The translations under genes and the position numbers were made by a program. A stretch of DNA of 64,000 nt, taken from contig NC_135242.1 of NCBI RefSeq assembly GCF_947623445.1, forward strand, positions 24,242,001 through 24,306,000, written 5' to 3'. Source of the DNA: Clavelina lepadiformis. Taxonomy: Eukaryota; Chordata; Ascidiacea; Aplousobranchia; Clavelinidae. Below, piece after piece: positions 16,130 through 29,579 of this stretch. Below the pieces are notes generated by a model. The model saw nothing but the letters and a program-made list of their open reading frames with translations, ran no database searches and was not told the origin of the DNA. Each line of letters opens with the position of its first letter. Position 1 is the stretch's first letter.

Positions 16130-17828
16130 ATGGCAAAGCTGGTTGGTCTTTTGCCGGTATTGGCTTGTTACGTCACAATGGTCTACTCACAGCAATGTCG
16201 TCAAGTCATGACTACTGTTTGTGACGATGAGGTCACCAACTCCAGGATGCAGAAAGGAGACAAAGGTGATGTCGGAAGATCAGGTAAATCCGGGAGCCAG
16301 GGAGCCAAAGGAGAAGTCGGAGAGAAGGGGATGCAAGGTGATTCGTGCGCTCTGGGGTCGCTAGGGACCGACATAATCACCAGACTGGCAAGTAAGTTTA
16401 CGTCAATGAAAAATATTCAAGCGACTCCGATTATGAAACGACTCCTCGTTTTACAAAGAAAACTCCTTTTCAGGAATCGAAGAACTTCTCACACGTTCCA
16501 GCACAACAACTACAACCACGGTTGCCACAACAACTGCATCATCACGCATTACGTCATGTGTTTCGTCATCGAGCAACGGAGTTCACATTTTGACGAATGA
16601 AGTTGAAGTCTATTGTGACGATGGATGGACGGTGAGTGGAATTCTTTTCACAACTTCAATGGAAATTTGTAATGACTCGGTTATTTCATTCAAGACATTC
16701 CTTCCCTTATGACGTCACTGTTAGAACCCTTCAAATAAAGACATTCTACATTTTGCCAATTTACTTATACTTATTTATAATTGAAAACCTTTTGCATCTA
16801 AACTTTGTGCAAACCTATAAACACCAGGAGGATATTGACAAAAAATTGATGCAGCACAATTAGTTGTTCCGCATTACGCAGAGCCAGACTAGTTTTTGTA
16901 TCGTTAAATAGGTTAAACACTCGCTTTATCACAGGTTTTCCAACGAAGAATCGATGGAACTGTTAGTTTCCAGCGAGCATGGGACGATTACGCGAATGGT
17001 TTTGGCCAGATTGATGGGGAATTTTGGCTTGGTAAGAGGAAGTTAGTTCAACTTAAACGCATTTTATTTTGATTGTTTTTGTTCTTATTATTCGTGCTTC
17101 ATTACTTACAGGACTCGACAACATCCACGAGATGACGCGTGGAGGAGAATGCAGACTCAAGATAGAGCTGTGGGATTTCGATGGAAACCAACGTCACGCC
17201 GATTATAGGTCATAAGACGATTGTTGTGACATAAATAACGAAGACGTTAAAAATCATACATTTATTAAACAACGTAAAACTTTGTTGAATAAACTACAAC
17301 TTAGTTGTCTGGATTCGAACCTTTTAAAGCAAGTTGTTGTTTTTGCAGCTCGTTTTCGATCGAATCTGCTGAAAATTTATATCGGCTTCGTGTTTCCGGA
17401 TACAGCGGAAATGCAGGAGATAGTCTAGCGCATAACAATGGTCACCCATTTTCGACGGAAGATAGCGACAACGATTCCAGGTACGTCATCTTATATTCAG
17501 GAACAAATATGTTCAACTCAATAAACATTAATTGCCACAACCTCAGTAGGATTTTCAGTTATATCCTGCCAGTAACGTATAAGATAGAATATAAATAGAT
17601 GCAACAAAGTAATTTTAATCTTTCATGTTTTAATATGTTAGTGGTGGAAACTGCGCATCTCACTTGGGAGGAACTCAGGGATGGTGGTTTGGAGCCTGCA
17701 GCGATTCATTCCTCAATGGAGTCTGGATACGTCAATCAAGTGGAGGTTGGCATGGAATTATTTGGTATCATTGGAAGGGAGCGCGTGAACCTCTTAAAGA
17801 AACTAAAATGAAACTTCGTTGCGACTGA
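16130..17828 (+). CDS. ficolin-like secreted collagen/fibrinogen-domain protein, copy 2
   Basis: Intact tandem paralogue of the gene at 10709. Exons 16130-16391, 16474-16631, 16935-17031, 17112-17208, 17349-17480 and 17642-17828 give 310 residues. The signal peptide ([20 protein letters not shown]) differs from copy 1 in its first half. Then come the paired cysteines, ten Gly-X-Y triplets, the Thr-rich linker and the fibrinogen-related domain. STEDSDND matches the calcium-site region of the family, and the C-terminus [10 protein letters not shown] is the family's usual end. Exon 4 is identical to exon 4 of copy 1 at all 97 bases, whereas exons 5 and 6 are clearly diverged. Ascidian ficolins act in the lectin complement pathway; that role here is inference. 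Confidence 0.93.
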
Positions 17829-18213
17829 ATGAAATCCACGAGTTGATTTTAACCAACCAAGAAAACATTGAACTGTATTTAGACCGGCAACGCAGCAAAC
17901 TGCAACTATAAGTTGCCACGTCTACTACATCATCTTGTCGAACTTGTAAATATAACCTTGAACACATGAGCTAGTCTTGCTTAGCCTATACAGGTATTCA
18001 TATCGCCCAATTCTCTGTGCTGATGCTCTTGTGCGAAATGTCAGTTTGATGAAATGAACTTTGGGTGTAGCACTGGTTTACTTTTAAAAGAAGCGGCCGT
18101 TTGTTGAACAGAAATATATGAAGATTTATAGATAGAAGTGTAGTGAAATGAATATTACTACTGTTACGAAAATAGGAATAATCGTAGCCTACTGAGTGCG
18201 AAGTAAATGAAGA

Positions 18214-18219
18214 AATAAA
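18214..18219 (+). terminator. candidate poly(A) signal of ficolin-like copy 2
   Basis: AATAAA lies 386 bases beyond the stop codon in AT-rich sequence. It is the first good hexamer seen downstream on this strand. Confidence 0.35.
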
Positions 18220-19158
18220 GCTGATAAAGAAAGCTAGACTACGACAATGGACAATCTCCCGGTTTTAAGCTCGTATTATAAAGAAGTACGCAAAAGATTG
18301 GTCTGGAATTTAAAACAGATCAGCCGATGATGAAAAAAATGTGAAATATCCAATATTAATGCTCACGTTCGCCGTTTAAACACGTTGTTGATGAATCCGA
18401 ACGTTTAGTATTTTGGCCACTAGATGCTGGTATTGAGCTAAAAGGTCGACCACTATTATTTTCATTGTGAAGCCTTCAACTGAGTGGTTCTAGGAAATGT
18501 TCTGCGTGGAGAATTATTCGGACTCGGTCAAGTTCGGTAAATGGGCACAATATTGCATTCAGCTCTGTCCAAATCTTTTAGTAGAGCGATGACGAATTAC
18601 ATGTGAGCACGGATTCTTATCCTCGATGGTTGTTAACCGAGACTTAAGTTTTATGAACACAGTAAATACTTCTACATATTAACGTTGCTGGTAGAACTAC
18701 TTTGCTCGCAGAAGTTGGTTGGGTCGTGTTGGGTTAAATCTGTCTCGGATCATTAATGTTTAAAGCGTTACGTCAGAAATAAATGTTGTTATATTACCAA
18801 AGCATACACGTCATTTAGCAGGTGACAAAACCTCCATCGATCTGTTCTAGGTTAGTTGACTTCTCGCGGTTTGCAGTTTACTCGTGAATAGCTGTGCAGA
18901 GAAATTAATGAGCAAAGATTGCTTTAAAAACTCGCCAAGAGATGAAGAGGAACTTCTAAAATATCAACAAACTTGTAGCTTTCGACTTTGAACAAGAGCG
19001 CGCGATTCATAGATTGACACCGGATGGCAGTTTAGCCATCGGATGGTTGCACTATGGTGCCATGTTCTACAATCTACATAAACAACCAATCAAATGCGGT
19101 TTAGTATTCCTTCTATTGTCAAAATTTCACATTTGCAAAGGAACATACACATCATTGA

Positions 19159-20133
19159 TGACGTCACTATTTCTATCTTAGTGCAACTGCTCGTTAACGA
19201 ATCGGAACATGAGAGGTTAGCATATATTTGTGACGTCATAATGAGTCTTAAAATACTTTCGTTGCGCTTGAGCGTTCCAAAAATGAGCAAAGTGACGTAA
19301 TAAAACATAAAAACGAAAAAGACGAATTTCATCATAGAATGCATCACAGTGACGTAGATTCCTAAACAATGCAAAACGTGACGTCATAAAACCTTTAAAA
19401 CAAGATGCAGTGACGCCATATACGACAAAGGCGAAAAGTTGGAGTAGCCGGTCTGCGAAGAAGAATAAAAGGAGAGAAAACGCATCAGGCACGGGCCAGA
19501 AGCGACTGGTGCGCTGCGTAGGCGGGTTGGGGTCGGGCGAGGCCTGAACATAAGGCACGTCGTCGTTACAGAGTGCAAATATGTTTAATCGATAAATCGT
19601 CGCCACATCGTTTGTTAGTCGCTCAATACACGAAAAATTATTTCGCTTTTTTATGAAAACAGAGCTATTATGTCGTCACAATATCAAACACAATGGTCAT
19701 TGTGTGAGCGACAAAGAAAATAAATTGTCACATCAGAAGCGAGTTGCGCGTCCAAAAGCCCGCCTTTTTGTCAACCTTTTCATAAGAAAACAGAGAATCC
19801 GGGTCTATTGTGACGCTACAATGACAGGAGATAAATCGATTGTTTCATCACAATAAACTTTTGTTTATTCTTTATGACAAGAAGAATAAGGCTCGTTATG
19901 TTACCATTGTACAGGGCGACCTGGCGAGCGTTTAGCAAATGTCAAACACGGCCTGGCGTCTCTCTGTTTATTCGAAACACTTTCAATGATTTGGAGAGTC
20001 GGAGTCTAAATAATTCAGACTTTTCTCAACCACACTCGCGAGACTCCGGCGTTTGGCAAAGCTATGACGTCACGAAAGTCACGTAAATTACATTACACAA
20101 CGAAGGAAACCAAGCAACCAAGTTATGACGTCA
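19159..20133. promoter_or_regulatory. cluster of five TGACGTCA palindromes
   Basis: Five exact matches to the CRE/ATF-type palindrome TGACGTCA occur within one kilobase. The palindrome is frequent across the whole window, so this may be a genome-wide sequence bias rather than a specific enhancer. No regulatory role can be shown from sequence alone. Confidence 0.25.
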
Positions 20134-20738
20134 TAAAAACAAACACCGATCGCGTTTGTAACATCATAGGCATCGACACAAACTTGAAATTATGGTTTTC
20201 TGAGGCGACCGAACACAAAAATGGCACAAAAACGCGATAAGGCGGACACTGGGTGGCACGGCAACTTAGAGTTCGACGATCCACGGGATTTGTCATGAAA
20301 TGTCCGCGTATGGCTTAATACGGGTCGGGCTTGTGAAGATTGAAGACGCGCAGAAACGAAAAAGATTTGACGAAGAACACATTACAGCACAGATGGATAC
20401 AATTCAATTGTCTAAAAGCAGTTCAGAGGCAAAAATGTTCTTTTATAAAAAAGGGTGTAAAATAATTTCGCATACATACGACAAAGAAGCCTGCTTGTGA
20501 TTGGACAAATTAAGAGGTGGCAGGTTGCCTTGTGCGAGCACCACCGGAACTAAACAAAATTTTGCAATCTGAGTCATTATAAAATCTTGAGACGTTGAAA
20601 CTTATTCGATTCCAATTTGGACTAAAAATTTTTAAAACAGTCAAATGCAGAAAAAGTGAAAGTAAAATTGTTAAAAATCCTGATAAAAAGTAAAAAACAA
20701 ACAAGAAGTTCAACGAAAAAAACAAAACACAAAAAAGA

Positions 20739-23700
20739 TCATCCGACGATTTTGGGGAGGACGGTGCGCGTCGTGGTTGCCATGGCGACCGACATATCCT
20801 TCGCTTTGCTGCCAGAAGTTTGGCGACTATAGTTATCAGCTGCGCGATGGGGCTGAACCGTTGGAGGCTTGGGTAACCTTCTCCGCAGCCAGGGGTGCCT
20901 GAGCGCTTGGGACGGGCTGATACGGGCGGCTGGGTCCCAGTCTAAACACCGCTTCAGGAAATCGGTGAACTGGGGCTCGTCGCAACCCTTTAACGCCGTA
21001 ACCCACTCCTTAGAGCCGGGGGGGCCCCTCAATTTACCCCGGCGCGACCTGCCGGGTCCCAGGACTGTGCTCCCATCGGAGAGGGTCGTGACCTGGCAGT
21101 AGCGTGGGTGACCTTTCGAACTGATGAAATTTTTCGCCCTTTTCGATGAATCGAGCAACCTCCGAGGGGGCATTCCCAGCAGCTCGATGGCGCACGCGAG
21201 CTGATCTCCTTCGTCCTCCCCGGGCATTAGGGGGTAGCCGGTGAGGAGTTCGGCGAGAATGCACCCGAAGCTCCACATATCGATCGACATTCCGTACCGC
21301 GCGCCCAGGATTACTTCAGGCGCGCGGTAGAAGCGGGACTGGATGTACGTGTACACGCGCTGGTGTTCGTAGCACGACGACCCAAAGTCGATCACCTTAA
21401 AAAAACGGCAAAACCTGCTTTAAACGATCGAATCGTTGTTTATCTTAGCGGCAAGCGATGTAATTTTAACGGCCAATAGAATGAGAATAGAATGACGAAC
21501 GCTCGTTGGTTGTACCTTGATGCCGCTCCTGCCCTGTTGTTTCAACAGGATGTTCTCCGGTTTCAAGTCACAGTGAATAATCCGGTTTCCGTGTAGAGCG
21601 TCCAGGCATTGCAATATGGAATGGGCAAACTTTCTCACAAGCTGCAACAAGCGCAAAGACAATGATGAATGGATGCAATAATGACGCTTATACAACTTTG
21701 TTGACAACTTTTTGACGCGTTTTCTACTTCGCTAGACGGGTTTTAACCAAATTTCAATTGTAATGGTAAGACTAACACAGAGTGATTGACAGACAAACGA
21801 CACAAGACGAGATGAAGTGAATTTGGCAGAGGTAATATTTTGAAAAACTTAATTAAACGCCGGACTTGGGATTGAAATGGCGCCAACTCAAGCAAATTTA
21901 CAATGTTTGACAATAATGAAATCTTTAAGATAAAATAGAAAATCCGGCTAACCTGAAGCGAAAATCCTTGAAATTTATTCTTCTTTATGAGCTCATAGAG
22001 GTTTATACTCAGAAGTTCAAAGGTCATGCAAATGTGGTTTCGAAAAGTGAAGCTTTCCATCATGTGTATGATGTTCATCACATTGTCCTGTTCGAAAATA
22101 CTTGACATGTAACTAGTTTGTCAGAAAATGCTTGTTGTTTATAGACAAAGAAAAGGCGAGAAATAGCTTTAGAGAACCCTTCACATGTAAGTTGAGAGTT
22201 ACGTAAACCGTAAACAATGGCGTTTGTGTTTGGTCCATTGTCTCACATCGCTAAAACATCTTCAATAAAATCAGGCAATGAAGGTTTTGTGTGAAACGTT
22301 TTGACCTAAGCAAGCGCCTTAAGCTCTTCAAGAAAAAGATGACGTTCTATAGACAAGATCCCATGTTAGCGTTATCACATACACTCATGCAGCAGCCTAC
22401 CTTGTCCTGCTTTCTAAGGTGCTCCAATATCCTGATTTCCTCGGCTGCTTGACGGTGGAATCTCTTCTCATTTCGAACAATCTTAAGTGCGACGTGCTGT
22501 TGCATTTTGTGGTCGTAAGCCTTAACTACCTACATGATGCATAGAGGTAAATAAGCTGTTAAGAATAGCCCTGAAGTTAAGCAGCGTAAATGCCTGTGAT
22601 AAAACGTGACTAATTATCCACTCATGTGTAAGAAAATCCCATGAATTGTTTTAAGTTTTTAAGAATAACAACAAATCTGTGGTTATGGATATTAAATCAT
22701 GGAGCAACTCAAGTAAATATATCGCAAGAAAATTTTGACATAAAAATTTAGTAGGTTTAGATTCTGACTGTTTGTGTTTATATACATGCTACAAATATTT
22801 CATGCAAACACCTAGAAAGCAGAAAACGCAAAAAGAAAACAAACCAACGCTTTAAAAGCAGGATTAGAATTGCACGAATACATACTTGGCCAAAACTCCC
22901 TTTGCCAATAACTTTAAGAATCTCATAGCGATATGCAATATGGTCGTGAGGTACGGTAATGTAGGAGCACTGGGCGTCATCGTATCCGTTATTGCTGCCT
23001 CCACCTACTACTCCTTGCCTTTTCTTTGCGGTTGAACCGGTGAAATATACGTGCGGATAACTGAAAACTTCGTGATGTTCATACGAGGTTAATTTGTGCA
23101 TATATTGCTTCATGGCGTGCTCCGGGGTCATGTAGTTCATCGATGAATCCCTATCCCCTTTCGACTTTGCTGAACCCCCTGTCATTGTCGAACCTGAGTC
23201 GTTGTGACCCATTGAGTCTTTACGAGCTTGCTGGTGGGCCAAGGCCCTTCGTGCTGGAGACCCATATTGTTGTGATCCATCTTTTGGCTGAAAAGTAACA
23301 GTAGCGTTAATTGTTTCATAGCATACCTTGCTGATATTGGAATTAGATTTAATTACTACTGATGGTACTTGACTGCACTTGTATATATTTTACGCAATCT
23401 TCAAAAATATCTTATTTTTATCATATTTTCTTTCCCAGTCATTTATTATGTCAATTAACAGTCAACCTGTCCATCTTTCACAGAAGGCAGTGATGAACGA
23501 CGTTTGTAATTTCCTGACGATGGGGCCGATAAGTTCTTTTTAACTTGCATCATTCCAATCGGATTTGCATTATGGCGTCGAGATCCTACAGTGCCATCTC
23601 CATTCTCAAACAACTGCTGAACCTAGAGCAAGTGAAAACATTGAATAAAGCTGCACACATCACATATACACACTTGTTTTTGTTGACATAAATAACTGAT

Positions 23701-24921
23701 ATATTAAGCAAAGCAGACTTCTTAATTCCTGAACTCGATAATGTTTACTAAGACATTTTTCTCACAGCTTTATTTTTTCTGTTTGTATGTAAGTTTCCAG
23801 ACCTTATCTACATGTTCATATTTAAATCACTGTTCTGCGAATGAATGAATACTTTCATTTTCTGCACATTTTATTCGTTGCTTATGCCAGAGACAGCCTG
23901 AGCACTGCCTCCTTGCTTGTCAACAACTTAAATTCAAGATATTCGACTCAAACTTCTCAACCATTTAGAGCATAGGAAACAGATTTCTTTTTTAAAATTT
24001 AACTGTAATTCTAATTACACACAAATTCATCACATCAAATTCAAAGAAATCCATTTCACTCCCCCACAAGCCTAATTAAAACAAATTAATTGACCATTTT
24101 ACATGAGCCAGTGGATTTATTTTATGCCTGTCTGGCTTAATTGCCATCAAAACAGCTATGATGACACCATGCCAAGCGAAATACCGCTCAAAATAACAGT
24201 GTGTCAGTAGCCCCAAGGCACATTTCACTGATAAAGAACAAAAAACTTTGAATATTTTATGTGCAGCTTCACAAGGCCTTGAATAATTAATAGAAATGAT
24301 TACATTGGTTACCACTCAAACAGTTGCCAATGGTTCTGTGATCAATATGGGTTCCCATCTTAACAAAGAACCAAAACAGTAAATTCAACAACCATAAACA
24401 TGTCGATTGGTAAAAGCAACCACAAATTGATTCACTATACACTGGGAAGGTGTCCTTCTAATGCTTAAACTAAATACATAACTTTGGCTTCATAGGCTTG
24501 ACTGTATAACTCACAATTAGAATTTTTATACTGATTTATGCAACATAAACACAAAACAATAAAAAGCTGCCATTAAACTTTCTCGTATACACTTGAATCA
24601 AAGTATCGTGTTTATGTCATAACAATGCAATGCGCAGTTTGATACTTTTAGTGTGAAGAAATATGCGACAAAAAAACAAATACATAAACCGCTAATGACA
24701 ATCGTACATAAGCGCAGTAAATTCACACAAAACACGATGTGGTCACAAATTCTTACCTGCAAGCCATTTGAAATGTCTCCAATGGTTCCAACGGTCTGGT
24801 TCTTGATTGGGGGAAGTCCCACATGACTAGACGGGTCAACCAGGTTGCGCGTGTGAGGCTGGCCATACATCCCGGTGATAATATTCTTGGTCAGCATAGT
24901 CTTGTCTTTCTCGTTAACCAT
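20739..24921 (-). CDS. DYRK2: dual-specificity tyrosine-phosphorylation-regulated kinase 2
   Basis: Class II DYRK, a proline-directed Ser/Thr kinase that autophosphorylates its activation-loop tyrosine. Seven exons (minus strand): 24757-24921, 23467-23622, 22886-23287, 22401-22529, 21953-22087, 21516-21641, 20739-21395. All junctions are in phase 0, giving 589 residues (human about 600). Visible parts: the DYRK-homology box ([21 protein letters not shown]), P-loop [12 protein letters not shown] lysine (257), HCDLKPEN with catalytic Asp 354, DFG (374-376), YTY (386-388, second Tyr the autophosphorylation site) and the RTVLPK tail found at the end of vertebrate DYRK2. The disordered N-terminus carries a basic patch (NYKRRSS). 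The first Met of exon 1 begins a frame that runs to a good donor. It reads as intact. DYRK4 or DYRK3 is less likely because of the tail. Confidence 0.96.
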
Positions 24922-27537
24922 TGCTCAATAAAACCATGACCTACCTAGTTAAGTCAACTAACATTATTCCTAATCGGACAACAGTGTTATCTGAAAAAAG
25001 ATCATGGTGATTTAAAACAGTGCATTATAGGCTTCAGTTATAAATGAAATTTATAAAAATAAAGTTCTTCAAAGCCACACTGGATAAATGCGCTTCAGTA
25101 TCTCTCTCTATGAGCAATATAACTTAAAGAGGCGTCCTCTTTTCAAAGAGAAGTCGCGGATTTTGTTCGGCGAGTGCTTACGCGTATAATATTAGCCCCG
25201 ATATCTGGTCCATCTTCAGTGTCCTGTTGCCTTACGTCACCTGACGTCAAACTCTCCACTTGGGTTTATTTAAACGAACTTCTTAAAGCCTGGCGACCAG
25301 TGTTTGTTCTTCGGCAGTGCGGGTACTTCTTTCGCATATTGCTCGCTCTATCGCCCACTTTAATAACGGCCAAGTTTTAAGTACAAAGCCAACAATGACA
25401 ACTCAACCAAAGTTCTGTCTCATTCTTTCTACAGAACTTTTCAATCACAAAACATCATTGAAAACCTACAGTAGACGGACCAGTGTGCTGCAGTGTGGTG
25501 GCCTCACATTGCAGCCGTCCATATCGAGCGATACGCACGATCTGCAATATATAAATCGGAGTATGGCATGTGTGACGCCACAACAGGTATAAACTGATAA
25601 TAACTCTATGTTGCTACTTTTAAATCTTCTGACAGATGGGACAAAAATAAAGACATCACTTCGGCGACGACATATCACGTCACCTATGTCGCATCGGATT
25701 AACTGCAAACAGCAAGTTTGGATTAAAGCGGCTGTCACTCAACCGCAACTGAAGTGCTTACCACAAGCAAACCAAACTTTCACGATTTAGTTCCGTGTAT
25801 TTCCGCGATGAAACAATGCGTGACATTCGAATAACTCATATGCAAAGCTTACTGTCTTCCAACGACTGACACACAGAGACGCAACCAAACACACAACTCA
25901 TCATGCAGCGGGTTTATAACTATAAAAGGCACGAAATCAAAACTAATTGACTTGGTTGCGATATAAATATAGAACCTACTCAGCAACACAGAGATGACAC
26001 TAACAGAGGCGTACAACAACCCATATGCGTCTACAGGAACTCGGCTCTGCATATCAATAAGTCATCCTATTTATTCCTTTTATTTGTCAAATGTGAAAAA
26101 ATAGCTTAACCCGACAAACCACTGAGCACATAGATATCTTAGAGCCGGACAATTCGCTTCAAAACTAAATCGCGGATTCTTGACTTCACAACATGACGAA
26201 CATCTTTCTTTGGTTTTCAGAATTTAATTCATCAGCGAGATAATAATATCTCCACTCAAGCCGTCTTTCTCGCCACGTCTAACACAACTATATCGGGGCA
26301 ACTGGGAAATCGTTAATCACGCAACAAACGGAGTTTATTGTGACGTCACAAACAAGAGACAACGTTCAGCTGTTCACGCCAACAATCACTTTTGCGAGTC
26401 TGTCTATTCATTGAACTTAGAAGAGATCGTAACAAAGTAACAGGGGTTAGATATAGCAGCCAATCCCAAGTATAACGTTAACATCTTTTTCCAAGCACCA
26501 TGACGTAACCGAATTAGATGGCCGCATCAGACATGAAGTAAACTCAGCGATGATCCAAAGTGACAATATCGCAAAGCGCGGCTGCATGAAGACGGCCTTG
26601 GCAAAATAAGTAAGATGATGTTGAATGCAAAATAACTGCTTTGCCCGACGCTGTTATTAAATAAGCTTCGATGGCAAACGCGCATCTTAATGAACAGTTT
26701 CCCAACATAAGGCAAACGTTTGGGAGAAAAATTCTGAAAATCTTTCTGTAACAGCTGCAATATTACGTCATAATGCAACGCGACTGCAATTCTCAGGGGG
26801 TGTAAACTGGCAATGACAAAACCACGATTTACTTAAATGGTCCGCCCAAACGTCATAGACGATGAAGCGGTTACTTAAATCTCTTAACGTTAACCGTTGA
26901 GGAGGTCGGCGTTTGTTGTGCGACCAACAAAGCGAGCACGTAAGCACACTGGCCCTCAAGTGGTCCTTGTTAGATAAGGGAAACCCACAATTACTGTGGG
27001 TGACGGCAATAGTTATTGTAGAGAAATAGAGCACAATTATGACATCATCGAGGACTAATATAGACTGTTTACAACAGCCACGAAAGTCCAAGTAAACAAT
27101 GTACAATAAACCTTCAACTTAAAATAGAAGAAATGAAAGCTTCCGCTATTTCTGCGATTTCAAATAGGACAGAGAAAGTTAATTGAATGCGCATGACAAA
27201 CACCGCATTTTTCAACTCAAGGAAATTTAATTAACCATAGTCTTCCAATTGAATGCTCTGCACAGCATTCTATATATGTAATGAACAGTTGACTAACTGG
27301 TGTCAATTAACTTGGGATTAACTTTTATATAAATTTTCAAGGTGAATGAGATGAAAGTGTATAATACCTAAGGCACTGTAGCAAAAATACCAGGTAACTA
27401 CTGCATGTGCCTCACATGGGCAAACCTTAAACTTAAAGTGGTGAGCATAGCAACGCAAAAATCAAACAATCACAAATAAGTCTAATGTATAATTGTATAC
27501 GTACATACTGTTAATCTATTGACACACTAAAATCATG

Positions 27538-27666
27538 GTAAAATAAAAAAACAGGTTACAGTTTGGCACTCTGAAGGTTAACTTTAGGCTATATTTTTCG
27601 ACACTGTGTTGAAAAATATAAAGTTAACCTTCAGAGTGCCAAACTATATCCTGTTTTTTATTTTAC
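27538..27666. repeat. 129-base near-perfect hairpin
   Basis: Arms of about 47 bases match at about 93%. Inside them is a second 10-base stem (TATATTTTTC / GAAAAATATA) around an 11-base loop. The core GTTTGGCACTCTGAAGG is fully paired. The motif ACTAAAATCATG borders the hairpin on the left (27526-27537) and recurs at 27711-27722. It could be a palindromic MITE or a hairpin RNA source. Confidence 0.85.
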
Positions 27667-28079
27667 TTTAAAATCTGGTTAAGAAGGTTCAGACAACATC
27701 AACTTTGTAGACTAAAATCATGAAAATAGCTTACTGTGGACACAAAAGAGATAAATTGAACATAAGTTAAATATAAATAGGTCACGCAGCCTATTGTTAT
27801 AGCTAGGTGGTTAGGTTAAAAGAATGGATATGCAAAAAGTTGATTTAAGGTATTTAAGGTTTTATTGGAGTTAGATTTAGGTTAGGTTTAGGTTGCTGTA
27901 TTACACAGCATTCCACTGAACATCTAATATTTAGTGCAAGTCTGTGCAAATATTTAAATCTAAACTTGGACCTGAAAATCATGATCGTTTGATCCTACCA
28001 AAGCAAAACCGTTTCCAATTGAAGTTGCAGATTATTTTCGTCAAGGTGAATTTCTTTTTCTTCTGCACATTGAAGAGAT

Positions 28080-28104
28080 AATCACATGATCACATGATCA
28101 CATG
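28080..28104. repeat. short tandem repeat of ATCACATG
   Basis: Three octamer units, ending in ATCACATGCATAG. This is simple repeat DNA in the gene-poor region. Confidence 0.8.
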
Positions 28105-29486
28105 CATAGTTTGAATCTGTGGTAGTGTGCTAATGAAATTGAAAATCTAAAACAGAACCAAAAAATCTAAGTGCCGTCAGACTATCAAACAGCCAGCTTA
28201 AGCTCATGTAAATGAACAATACACCTTCATAAACTTAAAAGCTAACATTATATGGGATACAATATGAATGTTAAAGAAAATAGTTAGTTGATTGCGATAT
28301 TAAGTGATGATTAATCGTTTATATTTCCATAAGAAGTAATTTTCTAACATTCATCATGTAAAATAGGTCTGGAAGACTTCAAGCTTTTAGACTGTAGCAG
28401 TCCCTGTGTTGTCGTTATAAGTGCATATTGTCAACATAATAACATACTCAGACAAATTCTGGCAATACTCAGATATTATAGTTAACCCACAACCACAAAG
28501 TAGCCCATACAAATAATAAAAACCTTTAACAAACTGACGAGAGAAGTACATATGTATATATACGTAAAAGAAACGTATTTCCTTTGGTCAGTATCTCAGA
28601 ACAAACTCAATTAGGTTGAGTCCAACTTCAGTTTGTATGATAACTTTGGATTCAGTTCACATTTTGATCTCGTGTACTTTTGCACTTCGACATCAAGATC
28701 TAGTAAAAAAGTATTGTTACATCATAATTTCTCATCTATTACATCGTAACTCCTTCCTATTCAGGTATTCATATGGAAGCGCAAAGGCATAAGAGACTAT
28801 ATATTCCAACAAATCAAAACATTTTGTTCTGTACTTGCATGATCATGAGCCCATCATGAAGAGTACAGTGTAATGAATACTGTGACTACTAAGTTTGCAA
28901 AGCACACGCAAAATGCTCAACCAGTAATAGCCTAATCATTTTAGCTCCCGAGACTCTGTAATAAACACAAAACTCAGTTATTTTTACTTTAAACTGAAAC
29001 TAATTGATAACCTATTGAACAGCTACGATGTTCGCAAGTAGGTCAATTGTAAGTGTGGAAGATCTTACGGCCATACTAGAAACTTAGCATTCTGGCCATA
29101 TATTGGCAAACTTTAACAATGATTTTAATTCACCAGCAACATACATCAAATTGTTATTTGTATTCATTAGTCAGACCTCCAGTATTTTTGCACTCACTAC
29201 CAAGATTAAACATTAAAGGTTCATTTCATCAGAACTTTTTCACCATTACCTCACAACTCCTTCTCATTCATGCCTTCACATAGGAGAGTAAAAGTACAAG
29301 AGACCCCGCAAATCTAGATACCAAAAGAATTACAACCATATTATGATTCGTTAAGAGCAGAAAAGCTGCAACCCTGAGTGAAAAATGTGTGACCTACTCG
29401 AGTGAGATTCATCAACGTGCACGCTGCCTAATGCTGGAAATTTTTGTCTTCTCTCTAATTTATATTTAGATAAAAACGTTGGGCTC

Positions 29487-29578
29487 TAGTGCAGAAGTGC
29501 ACAGCCACAGAATACATTTGTATACTAGTCCCCAGGTAATCTAAATGTGACATCGTTTGGTTGTGCACTTCTGCACTA
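29487..29578. mobile_element. 92-base MITE-like element, copy A
   Basis: Begins TAGTGCAGAAGTGCACA and ends TTGTGCACTTCTGCACTA, near-perfect inverted ends. Another 92-base copy lies at 52314-52405 and a diverged one at 46637-46744, which supports mobility. No coding capacity. Confidence 0.7.
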
Positions 29579-29579
29579 A

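Larger units (their letters stand above)
17829..20738. other. intergenic region between convergent ficolin-like copy 2 and DYRK2
   Basis: About 2.9 kb without a supported gene. It should contain the two 3' UTRs. Between 19159 and 20133 five exact TGACGTCA sites occur (19159, 19231, 19379, 20065, 20126), with several near matches. The frame at 19217-19606 (-) crosses these sites and resembles no known family. Confidence 0.5.

Noticed and set aside
17305-17330. GGTTCGAATCC on the minus strand, resembling a tRNA B box
   Set aside because: The surrounding bases do not pair into a T stem or acceptor stem, and no A box lies at the right distance. It also lies in a ficolin-like intron.
19217-19606. 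129-codon open frame on the minus strand
   Set aside because: Phe-rich translation of a spacer full of TGACGTCA-type words; no motif, and no support from neighbouring exons.
27845-27895. telomere-like TTAGGTTTAGG words
   Set aside because: Only a few irregular units, not a tandem array; chance in AT-rich sequence is sufficient.
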